Below, piece after piece: positions 37,718 through 46,772 of a DNA stretch of 64,000 nt. Position 1 is the stretch's first letter, and each line of letters starts with the position of its first letter. This stretch comes from Clostridium paraputrificum (GTDB lineage: Bacteria; Bacillota; Clostridia; Clostridiales; Clostridiaceae): assembly GCF_900447045.1 (NCBI RefSeq), contig NZ_UAWH01000005.1, positions 124,001 through 188,000 of the forward strand. Reading direction: 5' to 3'. The notes below the pieces were generated by a model. It saw only the letters and a program-made list of their open reading frames with translations, made no database searches and was not told where the DNA came from. The position numbers were made by a program, and so were the translations under genes.

Positions 37718-38153
37718 TAAAGTTATGTAGAATAAGATGTTACATTAAATTATTAGTGTGGCATTAGAGTGTAAAATAGTCTGCGTAAACTTCAGAAGAT
37801 AATGTATAATAAATTATCTATATGAGAAGGACGCAGACTATTTTACTTTCAAAAGAAGATATCAAAGTACTTATATAAGCAAATCTAAATATAAAAACAG
37901 CAGATTATGGTCAAAATGTTTTGAAAGATTTCTTTGGAGAAGTTCTTTTACAAAAAAATTCTATAAATACAAAAAATGAGGTTAATGCATAAATTGGAAA
38001 AGTAAATAATTCTAATAAAAAATATTACATAAATATGATGAATTCATTACAATAATGCATTTTTATTGTTTTTTTTAATCTAATATGATAACATTATAAT
38101 GTTACGAGGACAAAAGTTTTATGAAAGTATTATAAGGGCTTAGCGGAGGAAAT
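37718..38153. other. Gap with a decayed IS256-type transposase start
   Basis: No intact gene. From about 37821 the plus strand reads MRRTQTILLSKEDIKVL, then after a stop NIKTADYGQNVLKDFFGEVL, which resembles the N-terminus of mutator/IS256 transposases; the frame is then lost. A 15-bp perfect inverted repeat, TAAAATAGTCTGCGT at 37772-37786 and its complement at 37831-37845, flanks the start of the relic. The rest is AT-rich and holds the promoter region of the next gene. Confidence 0.55.
38090..38103. promoter_or_regulatory. 14-bp palindrome overlapping a -10 element
   Basis: AACATTATAATGTT is a perfect palindrome containing TATAAT (38095-38100), about 54 nt before the phosphosugar transferase start. 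It could be a repressor site on the promoter. Confidence 0.4.
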
Positions 38154-39512
38154 ATGAAACAGAAGCTATTAGGAATTAAGAGAACTGTGATGTTCTTAAC
38201 AACTTGTATGATATTATTAATGACTACATTAACATTTTATAGTGTATGGAATAATTATTATAGTAACTCTATTGTTTTACCATTTTATTACAAGGGCAAT
38301 ATATTAGTTGTTATTGTATATGCAATTCTTCTATATGTTTTTACTAAGATATATAGTGGATATAAAGTTGGAGTTTTAAAATTTTCAGAGTTGGTTTATT
38401 CTCAAATACTTTCATTACTATTTGTTAATGCAATTACGTATTTGCAAATAAGTTTAATTGGTAGAAGATTTTTAGATATTAGACCTATGTTATATATGAC
38501 ATTTTTTCAAGTTATAATTATTATTGGATGGGCATATTTAACGAATAAATTATATTTTTATATATATCCTCCTAGAAATACTGTGTTAGTATATGGAGAT
38601 AAGGAAGATTACGATGTATTAAAAAAGATTAATTTACATAAGGAAAAGTTTAATATATGCTCTATGATATCTATTTCTGAAGGGATTAAAAATATATTTG
38701 AAACTTTAAAAGACTGCGAAGCTGTGGTATTAAGTGGATTAGAATTGTTAGATAGAGATAAAATAGTTAAGTATTGCTATGATAGAAGTATAAGAGTATA
38801 TATAGTACCTAATATTCAAGATGTAATAATAAATAATAGCGATACTATACATTTATTTGATACTCCTATGTTGCTACTTAGAAACAGAGGTCTATCAATA
38901 GAGAATAGGTTTGCGAAACGAACTATAGATTTAATATTGTCTTTATTAGCTATAATAGTTACATCGCCAATAATGATTATAGTTGCATTGTTAATTAAAA
39001 TGTATGATGGAGGTCCAGCGTTATTTAAGCAAAAACGTTTAACAATAGATGGAAAGATATTTGATGTCTATAAATTTAGAAGTATGATTGTAGATGCAGA
39101 AAAAGATGGTGTTGCAAGATTAGCAAGTAAAAATGATAATAGAATAACACCTATTGGTAAGTTTATAAGAAAAGTTAGATTAGATGAACTTCCACAATTA
39201 TTAAATATATTAAAAGGCGATATGTCAATTGTTGGACCACGTCCAGAAAGACCAGAGATTGCAGAAGAATATGGCAAAGTAATGCCGGAATTCTCATACA
39301 GATTGAAAGTTAAGGCTGGTCTTACAGGATATGCTCAAATTTTAGGAAAATATAATACAACACCAAAAGATAAATTACTTTTAGATTTGATGTATATAGA
39401 AAAATATTCATTGTTTTTGGATTTTAAACTTATGCTTATGACTATAAAAATATTATTTATGTCAGAAAGTACAGAAGGTGTAGATGAAGGTAATATACTA
39501 CCAGAAAAGTAA
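38154..39512 (+). CDS. Long undecaprenyl-phosphate phosphosugar transferase (WbaP/CpsE type)
   Basis: A 452-residue polyprenyl glycosylphosphotransferase: five N-terminal membrane helices (to about residue 145), a Rossmann-like middle domain, a further hydrophobic segment (about 258-282) and a catalytic C-terminus with KFRSMIVDAE, LDELPQLLNILKGDMS and VGPRPERPE. It should load the first sugar phosphate (glucose- or galactose-type in relatives) onto undecaprenyl phosphate for the second polysaccharide. GGAGG precedes the ATG. A strong terminator follows, and the LicD operon has its own promoter, so this initiating enzyme is transcribed separately. Confidence 0.93.
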   Translation: MKQKLLGIKRTVMFLTTCMILLMTTLTFYSVWNNYYSNSIVLPFYYKGNILVVIVYAILLYVFTKIYSGYKVGVLKFSELVYSQILSLLFVNAITYLQISLIGRRFLDIRPMLYMTFFQVIIIIGWAYLTNKLYFYIYPPRNTVLVYGDKEDYDVLKKINLHKEKFNICSMISISEGIKNIFETLKDCEAVVLSGLELLDRDKIVKYCYDRSIRVYIVPNIQDVIINNSDTIHLFDTPMLLLRNRGLSIENRFAKRTIDLILSLLAIIVTSPIMIIVALLIKMYDGGPALFKQKRLTIDGKIFDVYKFRSMIVDAEKDGVARLASKNDNRITPIGKFIRKVRLDELPQLLNILKGDMSIVGPRPERPEIAEEYGKVMPEFSYRLKVKAGLTGYAQILGKYNTTPKDKLLLDLMYIEKYSLFLDFKLMLMTIKILFMSESTEGVDEGNILPEK

Positions 39513-39532
39513 TTGTGAATAGAGTTTTTGCT

Positions 39533-39560
39533 AAAAATACCTCTTTTAGAGGTATTTTTT
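39533..39560 (+). terminator. Terminator after the phosphosugar transferase
   Basis: 11-bp stem AAAAATACCTC / GAGGTATTTTT with a 5-nt loop, running straight into T residues. Confidence 0.9.
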
Positions 39561-39565
39561 GTAGA

Positions 39566-39586
39566 TGTAAGTAAAAGATGCTTACA
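39566..39586. promoter_or_regulatory. Inverted repeat upstream of the licD promoter
   Basis: TGTAAG, 9 nt, CTTACA, ending 6 nt before the -35 of the licD promoter. The half-sites resemble the TGTAA/TTACA variable-spacing CcpA motif of clostridia; the assignment is tentative. Confidence 0.35.
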
Positions 39587-39592
39587 CAGACA

Positions 39593-39621
39593 TTGAAACC
39601 AAAAAGTCAATAAAGTATAAT
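39593..39621 (+). promoter_or_regulatory. Promoter of the licD operon
   Basis: TTGAAA, a 17-nt spacer and TATAAT: a near-consensus housekeeping promoter, 37 nt before the licD start. Confidence 0.7.
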
Positions 39622-39657
39622 TATTTACAAGTGATATTGTTAAATTTGGGAGGAAAT

Positions 39658-40473
39658 ATGGTTAGTTATGATATTAGAAAACTTCAGCTTGTACAATTAG
39701 AAATGTTAAAGGATATAGATAGGATTTGTAAGGAGAATAATATACAATATTATATTCTTTATGGTACATTACTCGGTGCAATAAGACATGAGGGATTTAT
39801 TCCTTGGGATGATGATATCGATATAGGAATGTTACATAATGATTTTATAAAATTTAATAAATTATGTGAAAAGAAATTACCTGAAAAGTATTTTTTACAA
39901 AATGAAAAAACAGATAAAAATTTTCCTAGAATGTGGTCAAAAATTAGAATAAACAATACTTGTAATATGGAAAGAGAATATAGAAGATTAAAAGTTCATT
40001 ATGGAATAGATATGGATGTATTCGATATAATATATCTTTCAGATAATTTAGTATTTAGAAATATTCAAAAATCTTGTGCATATGTTTATAGATTGCTTAT
40101 GTTTGAAAAGGCACATAATGCTATTGATGATGAGTTTAAAAGAAGTAGAGATACTAAGATATACAAAATATTACCAGGGTTCTTAAAAAGTTGGTTGTTG
40201 AAGTTATCCAAAAAAATAACTTATTGTACTGCAAGCAAGAAAAGTAATTATGTAATGGATGTTAGTGCAATATTAATTATGAATAGTGATATATTTGAAA
40301 AAACTAAGATGTTAAAGTTTGAGGATGAGGAATTTTTTGCTCCATATAAATCAGAAAAGTTTTTAGAAGAATATTATGGGGACTATATGACATTGCCACC
40401 TGAAAATGAAAGAACTGGGCATGGGGATAGGATTGTAGATTTTGAAAATTCTTATGAAAAATATACGCTATAG
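39658..40473 (+). CDS. licD: LicD-family phosphocholine (phosphodiester) transferase
   Basis: A 271-residue cytoplasmic LicD protein. The family signature is clear in the first 60 residues: ILYGTLLGAIRHEG followed by IPWDDDIDIGM, whose acidic cluster binds metal and nucleotide. LicD enzymes transfer phosphocholine from CDP-choline to a sugar of a surface glycan. The start is ATG 39658, just after GGGAGG; an in-frame codon at 39631 precedes that site. It is first in an operon with polymerase, flippase, two glycosyltransferases and a sulfotransferase-like gene. The CDP-choline supply genes are at 51398-54883. Related LicD proteins can transfer other phospho-substituents (fukutin-like), so choline is supported mainly by those genes. 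Confidence 0.92.
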   Translation: MVSYDIRKLQLVQLEMLKDIDRICKENNIQYYILYGTLLGAIRHEGFIPWDDDIDIGMLHNDFIKFNKLCEKKLPEKYFLQNEKTDKNFPRMWSKIRINNTCNMEREYRRLKVHYGIDMDVFDIIYLSDNLVFRNIQKSCAYVYRLLMFEKAHNAIDDEFKRSRDTKIYKILPGFLKSWLLKLSKKITYCTASKKSNYVMDVSAILIMNSDIFEKTKMLKFEDEEFFAPYKSEKFLEEYYGDYMTLPPENERTGHGDRIVDFENSYEKYTL

Positions 40474-40486
40474 TTGAGGGATTATT

Positions 40487-41902
40487 ATGAAAAGATTTTT
40501 AAATGTATTATTTGATAGAAATAAGTATAGAGAAGTGTTTATTTTTATAACTATTTTATTTGCAATTAGTTATTTTACTCCATTGAGTAGTATACTAAAT
40601 TTAATATTGCTACTTTGGGGAGCAATTATAATAATTAAGGATTTACTTGTAAAAAGAATTATTTTTAAATCGAAGAAGTTTATTGCGTTAATATTTTTTA
40701 TTATTGCTTATTTTATTACTATAATTTCTAATAGGTATATGGGATTATTCGAGAATATAAAAATATTAGCACTTACTTCTTTACAGTTCTTTATATTGTT
40801 TGCCTTTGATGATGAGGATGATAAGTGCGATATATATAATCATATTATTAGATTTAATAATATAATAATCAAGGTTACTTTTATTACTTCATTAATTTCG
40901 TTAATAATATATCTATTAGGAATTAATTTTGAATTTAAAAATTTTGTGATAGGTGTAGAAAATGGTATGCTTAATGGTGTTTATACAGGAGCTAATACTG
41001 GAGGTCCTTTAGCTGCAATATCAATTGTGGCTTCTATTTTAATTATGGAATTGAAAAAGTCGAGTGAGATGAATAAATTTTATATAATAAATATCGTAAT
41101 ACAATTAATATTTATTTATATGACAAATTCTCGTGCAACCCTTTATTGTATTATAATTTTTGGAATCATGTTTACTATATTTTATTTTAAAGATAAAAAG
41201 GATAAAGTTATTGCAGGTTCTGGAGTTTTTGGTATTTATTTTTTATCAAAGGTTGTAAATAACATTCTATATTATATATATATATGTATTAATAATATTA
41301 TTATTATTGCTAAATTTGCATTTAATAAAGCTAGGTATTACATATTGTTAACACTTGGAAAAAATGTAAATAATATAGATAATAAACCGTTAGATATGAC
41401 AGGGAGTGCAGGAAATGTTTCAGAAGTAGTTGAAAAAGAGATATCTATGGGATTTTTAAATGGGAGAGCACAGTTATGGGGTTGTGGTATGCAAATATTA
41501 AAAGATAATTTTTGGTTTGGGGTTGGATCTAGAAATGTTTCAGAAGTAGCTTTAAACTATGCTTCTATTAGTGATTTGCCAGGTATTTTAGGTGGAGGAA
41601 TGCACAATATAGTTATTCAAGTTTTGGTATCTAATGGTGTTATAGGCTTTATAGCAATAGCAACTTTTGCAGTAATTTGTTTATGGGAGTATTTTAAATA
41701 TTTTTTTGATATAAAGTTAAGAACTCAAGATTCAAAAATAGTATTAATAGTATTTTTAATATTGATTATGTTATTAATTAATAATATGGCTGAGGCTAAT
41801 ATACTATATTCTGCTTCATATATGGCAACAGTGTTTTGGACATATTTGGGATTTGGGTTGTTTATAATTAGTAAAGAAAAGAGAGAGGGGAAAAATGATT
41901 AG
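40487..41902 (+). CDS. Wzy-type polysaccharide polymerase
   Basis: A 471-residue membrane protein with about 11-12 helices and a long loop between about 280 and 370 that contains NGRAQLWGCG, GVGSRNVSE and GGGMHNIVIQ, the pattern of the O-antigen ligase/polymerase superfamily. It is expected to polymerise the second glycan. It shares no obvious similarity by eye with the polymerase at 27987. It overlaps the next gene by 8 bases. Confidence 0.85.
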   Translation: MKRFLNVLFDRNKYREVFIFITILFAISYFTPLSSILNLILLLWGAIIIIKDLLVKRIIFKSKKFIALIFFIIAYFITIISNRYMGLFENIKILALTSLQFFILFAFDDEDDKCDIYNHIIRFNNIIIKVTFITSLISLIIYLLGINFEFKNFVIGVENGMLNGVYTGANTGGPLAAISIVASILIMELKKSSEMNKFYIINIVIQLIFIYMTNSRATLYCIIIFGIMFTIFYFKDKKDKVIAGSGVFGIYFLSKVVNNILYYIYICINNIIIIAKFAFNKARYYILLTLGKNVNNIDNKPLDMTGSAGNVSEVVEKEISMGFLNGRAQLWGCGMQILKDNFWFGVGSRNVSEVALNYASISDLPGILGGGMHNIVIQVLVSNGVIGFIAIATFAVICLWEYFKYFFDIKLRTQDSKIVLIVFLILIMLLINNMAEANILYSASYMATVFWTYLGFGLFIISKEKREGKND

Positions 41903-42917
41903 TGTAGTAATACCCTGCTATAATTTAGAGAGGTATATAGAGAAAACTATTAAATCAATAGTAAATCAAAGCTATAAAGAATGGGAGATTATTATAGTTG
42001 ATGATGGATCTACTGATAAGTCATATAATGTTTGCAGTAATTATGTAAAGATGTATCCCAATAAAGTTAAATTAATTAGTCAGGAAAATCAAGGGGTAAG
42101 TGTAGCTAGAAATACAGGCTTGATTGAATCTAAAGGAGAATATATTTGTTTTTTGGATGGGGATGATTTTTTAGAGTTAGATTGTTTTAGAAGAGTTATA
42201 GATAAATTTGAAGCAAATAGTGATTTAGATATATGTGCATACGGTTATCAAGATATTGATGAATTAGGTAATATATCAGGAGAATATAATAAAACACGAG
42301 TTTTCCCAGATAAGCCATTAAGGGGAGAGGAGGCATTTTTTTTAAAATGCAATAGGGAAATATGGATTTGTATGGGATCGTGTGTGTTTAGAACCTCATT
42401 AATAAAAGATAATAATATATATTTTAGAAGAGGTTATAGATATGGAGAAGATATGAATTTTATTAATGCCTGCTTAAGTTATGCCAATGAGATTGAGTAT
42501 ATAAATGAAAATTATATAAATTGTCTTGCAAGAGTAGGTTCCGCAACTAGAAGTGGTATAAATTCAGGATATATACATGCATCTCAATTAAATAGAATAT
42601 TATATAATCAAATTAGTGAAAGAACTGATTTGTCTAAAGAAGATAAAGAAAAAATGCTTTTGGCATGCAATATTGATTATATAAATGTTACAACAGCTGC
42701 CGCAAAAAATATAGTTGAAAATATTGGTGGGTTTTCATTTTTAAAAGCAAGAAGGTTATATAAAGAATTTGATATAATACCAGAAAAAATTAAATTGAAT
42801 GAATTAAAACCGTATATATCTAAATATAAAGAATTAGAGTGGAGTTTGTTTTACAATTTTAAAGAATTGTTTTTTTGTAGTGTAAAAATTTATAAGAAAT
42901 TAAGAGGTGAAAAATAA
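41895..42917 (+). CDS. Family 2 glycosyltransferase
   Basis: A 340-residue GT-A enzyme: ISVVIPCYNLERYI at the N-terminus, VDDGSTDKS near 40 and FLDGDDFLE near 90 as the metal site, then a C-terminal helical region. It is cytoplasmic or peripheral. GAGGGG lies before the ATG, inside the end of the polymerase gene, implying translational coupling. The donor is unknown. Confidence 0.9.
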   Translation: MISVVIPCYNLERYIEKTIKSIVNQSYKEWEIIIVDDGSTDKSYNVCSNYVKMYPNKVKLISQENQGVSVARNTGLIESKGEYICFLDGDDFLELDCFRRVIDKFEANSDLDICAYGYQDIDELGNISGEYNKTRVFPDKPLRGEEAFFLKCNREIWICMGSCVFRTSLIKDNNIYFRRGYRYGEDMNFINACLSYANEIEYINENYINCLARVGSATRSGINSGYIHASQLNRILYNQISERTDLSKEDKEKMLLACNIDYINVTTAAAKNIVENIGGFSFLKARRLYKEFDIIPEKIKLNELKPYISKYKELEWSLFYNFKELFFCSVKIYKKLRGEK

Positions 42918-44401
42918 TGGCCACATCTGTAAAGAGAAATGCCATGGCAAAAATGTCATTAAATATTCTTAATATAGTATTACCATTAGTTACAGGGCCA
43001 TATGTAGCCAGGGTATTGGATAGTAATTTATTTGGAGAGTACAATAAAGCATTTTCAATTTTATCCTGGTTTTTACCATTTGCATCATTTGGGATATATA
43101 ATTATGGGATTCGTATAATTAGCCAAAATAAGAATGATAAGGAAAAGACGAGAAAAATTTTCACCCAATTATTTATTATGGGATGCATTAGTACTATTAT
43201 TGTATTTTTTATATATTTACTTTTTGTTTTATTTAAACCTAATAAAGTTAACAACTTAATTTATATTGTTCTTTCTATTCAAATTATAGCTAATATTTTT
43301 ATGGTTGAGTGGATGAATGAAGCTTTTGAAAGTTATGGATTCATTTTATTCAAAACTATGATTGTTAGGTTGTTTAATGTATTTAGTATTTTTATTTTTA
43401 TAAGGAAAAGTGATGATATAGTATCTTATGCTATGATAACATCAATAGTAGTATTGCTAAATAATATATTAAGTTATTTTCATATAAAGAAGCATGTGTC
43501 TTTTGAAAAGATAAATATTGGTGAATTAAAAAATCTAATAAAACCTTTATGTATTATGCTACTTTTAGCGAATGCAAGTATGTTTTATACATACTTAGAT
43601 AAGTTATATCTTAGCATTTTTTCTAAAGGTATTTATGTTACATATTATACTTTTTCTCAAGCAATTACTGGACTTGTAATAAATGTTATTTCGTCTTTAG
43701 TTATTGTTACAATACCAAGATTATCGAGATATTTATCTGAAAAAGATGATGAAGAGTACATAAAGTTGCTTTATTCATCATCGCGTATATTTTTTATGAT
43801 TGGTATTCCAATGTGTATTGGAATAAGTGTACTTGGTAAGGAAATAATGTTGTTATATGCAGGAGAAGAGTATCTAGGAGCTGGGTTAACACTAAGCTTA
43901 TTTTCTTTAAGATATATTATGGGGATGTGTGATTTAACCTTAGCTAATCAAGTGATTTTTGTACATGGTGAAGAGAAGCGACTAGCAAAATTGTATTTTA
44001 TTGGTGGAATCACTAATTTAATATTAAATAGTTTACTTGTAATGTTAAATTTATTGAGTCCGGAGTTATTAATAATAACAACATTTATTTCAGAAGTTTT
44101 ATTAATAATATTAATGAATAAATGTATAAGGAAAAATATAAATAAAAGAATTCATGTTATGAATAAATATACGGTTAAGTATTTGTTAACTTCTTTTATG
44201 TTCTTTTTTATAAGTGGAGTGCTATCAAAAGTGTTAAATATACAATATGTAATAGATATTAGATTTATTATTAACATAGCTATAATAATTATTACATGTG
44301 TAACTTTTTATATTAGTGTTTTATTTATTACAAAAGATTGTGCTTTTTTCGAAATAGTGGATATTGTGATGAGGAGATTTAAATTTAATAGAAAGGAATA
44401 G
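42917..44401 (+). CDS. Wzx-type polysaccharide flippase
   Basis: A 494-residue MOP-superfamily transporter with about 14 helices. The N-terminus (KMSLNILNIVLPLVTGPYVA) and FGEYNKAFSIL are typical of Wzx/PST exporters. It should flip the lipid-linked repeat unit of the second glycan. The ATG overlaps the preceding stop codon by one base (TAATG), indicating translational coupling. Confidence 0.92.
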   Translation: MATSVKRNAMAKMSLNILNIVLPLVTGPYVARVLDSNLFGEYNKAFSILSWFLPFASFGIYNYGIRIISQNKNDKEKTRKIFTQLFIMGCISTIIVFFIYLLFVLFKPNKVNNLIYIVLSIQIIANIFMVEWMNEAFESYGFILFKTMIVRLFNVFSIFIFIRKSDDIVSYAMITSIVVLLNNILSYFHIKKHVSFEKINIGELKNLIKPLCIMLLLANASMFYTYLDKLYLSIFSKGIYVTYYTFSQAITGLVINVISSLVIVTIPRLSRYLSEKDDEEYIKLLYSSSRIFFMIGIPMCIGISVLGKEIMLLYAGEEYLGAGLTLSLFSLRYIMGMCDLTLANQVIFVHGEEKRLAKLYFIGGITNLILNSLLVMLNLLSPELLIITTFISEVLLIILMNKCIRKNINKRIHVMNKYTVKYLLTSFMFFFISGVLSKVLNIQYVIDIRFIINIAIIIITCVTFYISVLFITKDCAFFEIVDIVMRRFKFNRKE

Positions 44402-44407
44402 TAATTT

Positions 44408-45529
44408 ATGAAAAAGGTTCTGTTTACAGCGAAAGTCGACAGTCATATTGCTAATTTTCATATTCCATATATTAAATGGTTTAAAGATATGGGATATGAA
44501 GTGCATGTAGCTAGTAATGGTGATAGTTGCATTCCATATGTAGATGTAAAATATAATTTGAATTTTGAACGTAATCCTTTAAGTTTTAAAAACTTAAAGG
44601 TTTATTTTAAACTAAAACAAATAATTAATGATAATAAATATGAAATAATTCATTGTCATACACCAATAGGGGGGGCTCTTACTAGACTAGCATCTAAGAA
44701 AGCAAGAAAAGATGGCTGCATCGTTATATATACGGCCCATGGGTTCCATTTTCTTAATGGTGGAGGAAAGATAAATTGGCTGATATTTTATCCAATAGAG
44801 AAATTTTTGGCAAAGTATACAGATTGTTTGATTACAATTAATCAGGAAGATTACAACTTGGCTGTTAAAAAGAATTTTAAATCTGGAGAAATAAAGCTTG
44901 TTAATGGAGTTGGAGTTGATCTTGACAAATATACTATTTCTAATGAAAAAGAAAAGAAAATTTTAAGAGAGAAGAATTTTCTATCTAATAATGATTTTGT
45001 ATTAATATATGTAGCTGAGTTAAATTCGAATAAAAATCAAGGTATGGCAATAGATGCAATAGATACATTAAGATATAAAATAGGAAATATAAAATTACTT
45101 TTGGTTGGAGAAGGTATTTTAAAAGAAGAGTATAAAGAAAAAATAACTTCTTTGGGCCTACAAAACAATATTTATATGTTAGGTCAAAGAAATGATGTTA
45201 ATGAGCTTTTAAAGTTATCAGATGTTGCTATTTCAACTTCTAGAAGAGAAGGACTTCCACGTAATATAATGGAAGCAATGGCTACAGGATTACCAATTAT
45301 AGTAACAAATTCGAGAGGTAATAGAGACCTTGTAAGTGATAAACTAAATGGATATGTAATCGGGATTGATGAAAAAAATGAATTGGCTGAAAAAATAAAT
45401 ATACTTTATGAGGATATTAATTTAAGAAAGTCACTAGGACAGAAAAGCTTAGAACTTGTTGATAAGTATTCTCTAAAGGTCGTATTTAATGACATGGTAG
45501 CTATTTATAAAAGATATATTAAATCTTAG
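44408..45529 (+). CDS. Family 4 glycosyltransferase
   Basis: A 373-residue GT-B retaining glycosyltransferase. IHCHTPIGGALTRLA, YTAHGFHFLNGG, VAELNSNKNQGMAIDA and the donor-site REGLPRNIMEAMATGLP with the E-x7-E spacing are visible. This type is common in capsule operons (CapM/EpsD-like). It starts 6 nt after the flippase stop. The sugar is unknown. Confidence 0.9.
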   Translation: MKKVLFTAKVDSHIANFHIPYIKWFKDMGYEVHVASNGDSCIPYVDVKYNLNFERNPLSFKNLKVYFKLKQIINDNKYEIIHCHTPIGGALTRLASKKARKDGCIVIYTAHGFHFLNGGGKINWLIFYPIEKFLAKYTDCLITINQEDYNLAVKKNFKSGEIKLVNGVGVDLDKYTISNEKEKKILREKNFLSNNDFVLIYVAELNSNKNQGMAIDAIDTLRYKIGNIKLLLVGEGILKEEYKEKITSLGLQNNIYMLGQRNDVNELLKLSDVAISTSRREGLPRNIMEAMATGLPIIVTNSRGNRDLVSDKLNGYVIGIDEKNELAEKINILYEDINLRKSLGQKSLELVDKYSLKVVFNDMVAIYKRYIKS

Positions 45530-45549
45530 ATTTATGGAGGAGTGTTTTT

Positions 45550-46617
45550 ATGAAAAAGGTTGCGGTTACAAGTTATTGTGGTACTGGTTCTTCAGCTGTA
45601 ATAGACTTATTATCTGAGTATAGCAGTTGTACTACAAATGGGCTTATAAGATACGAACATATACCGTTCTATACACCAAATGGAATATTTGATTTAGAAG
45701 ATAAGCTTATTAATGGAGTGGATATTCATAGAACTGACGAGGCTATAAAATCATTTAAAAAGGAGATGAATAAGCTGTCTAAAAATAATTTTGGATGGTT
45801 TGGTTCTTATGAAAAAATGTATGGGAAAGAATTTAATACATTGGTGGATGAGTTTTTAAGTGAATTAAATTGTTTTAATATAAAAGGAGAATGGTATGGA
45901 CAATACAAAGGGGTGAGGTTTTCTTTAATTAAAGTAATATTACAACTTGGCGCAAAGATTATTCAAAATAGAAAAATTCATAAATGGGGGAGACAATATA
46001 TTATATCTGGAAATAGAAAAATGGTTGTTTCTTTTCCATCTGAAGATGAATTCTATAGAGCAGCTAAAAAGTTTGTGAAAGGTTATTTAGATATGATTGG
46101 TCAAAATTTAGACAAGAATATAATTTATGATCATCTTGTACTACCACATAATGCATATAGAATACCAAACTATTTTGATGATGATTTTAGATTAATAATT
46201 GTAGATAGGGATGTTAGGGATATGTATGCATTGTCTACTTATGTATGGCCTAAGATACATTCGTCAGCACCATTTCCTAAGGAGTGTAATGAGTTTATAG
46301 AATTTTGGAGAAGAATGAAAAGCTGTGAAAAATTTATAGATGATAAGCGTATTTTTAGGTTAAGATTTGAAGATCTAGTCTACAATTATGAAGATACAGT
46401 AAGAAAGATAGAAGAATTTATTGGCTTGGAAGCTAATGATCATGTAAATAAGAAAAAGTTATTTGATCCTGAAAAATCAATTAAAAATACGCAAAATTTT
46501 ACTATTACCGATAATCTAAAAAAAGACGCTAAATTAATAGAAGATAAGTTGCCAGAATTTGTTTATGAATTTCCTTATGAAATAAGAACTTCTATTGAAG
46601 AAGCCTTTGATGATTAA
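45550..46617 (+). CDS. Sulfotransferase-like protein
   Basis: A 355-residue protein with features of the PAPS-dependent sulfotransferase fold: a 5'-phosphosulfate loop-like YCGTGSSAVIDLL at residues 9-21, and a later strand-helix LIIVDRDVRDMYALS (about 216-230) at the place of the 3'-phosphate-binding Arg/Ser motif, followed by RLRFEDLVYNYEDT, the usual C-terminal segment. It is the last gene of the LicD operon and would sulfate the glycan or a linked group. No PAPS synthesis genes are in the window. GGAGG precedes the ATG. The fold call is good; the activity is inferred. Confidence 0.75.
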   Translation: MKKVAVTSYCGTGSSAVIDLLSEYSSCTTNGLIRYEHIPFYTPNGIFDLEDKLINGVDIHRTDEAIKSFKKEMNKLSKNNFGWFGSYEKMYGKEFNTLVDEFLSELNCFNIKGEWYGQYKGVRFSLIKVILQLGAKIIQNRKIHKWGRQYIISGNRKMVVSFPSEDEFYRAAKKFVKGYLDMIGQNLDKNIIYDHLVLPHNAYRIPNYFDDDFRLIIVDRDVRDMYALSTYVWPKIHSSAPFPKECNEFIEFWRRMKSCEKFIDDKRIFRLRFEDLVYNYEDTVRKIEEFIGLEANDHVNKKKLFDPEKSIKNTQNFTITDNLKKDAKLIEDKLPEFVYEFPYEIRTSIEEAFDD

Positions 46618-46660
46618 AATAGATTAAATTTTAGAGCAAGGTTTTAGAATTTATAAAATA

Positions 46661-46739
46661 TAGTTTATTTAAATTGAGGTGTGATATAAATAGTTTATTA
46701 ATTAATTCTTTCTATGCTATATTACGCCTCAATAAACTA
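46661..46739. repeat. Imperfect inverted repeat after the second glycan operon
   Basis: Arms TAGTTTATT...GAGGTGTGATATA and TATATTACGCCTC...AATAAACTA pair with two G-U-type changes and one 6-nt bulge. There is no T-run, so it is not a standard terminator; it may be the end of a mobile element or a structured 3' end of the operon RNA. Confidence 0.5.
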
Positions 46740-46772
46740 AAATATATTTGTTATTTAAACACTTGAAGGTAC

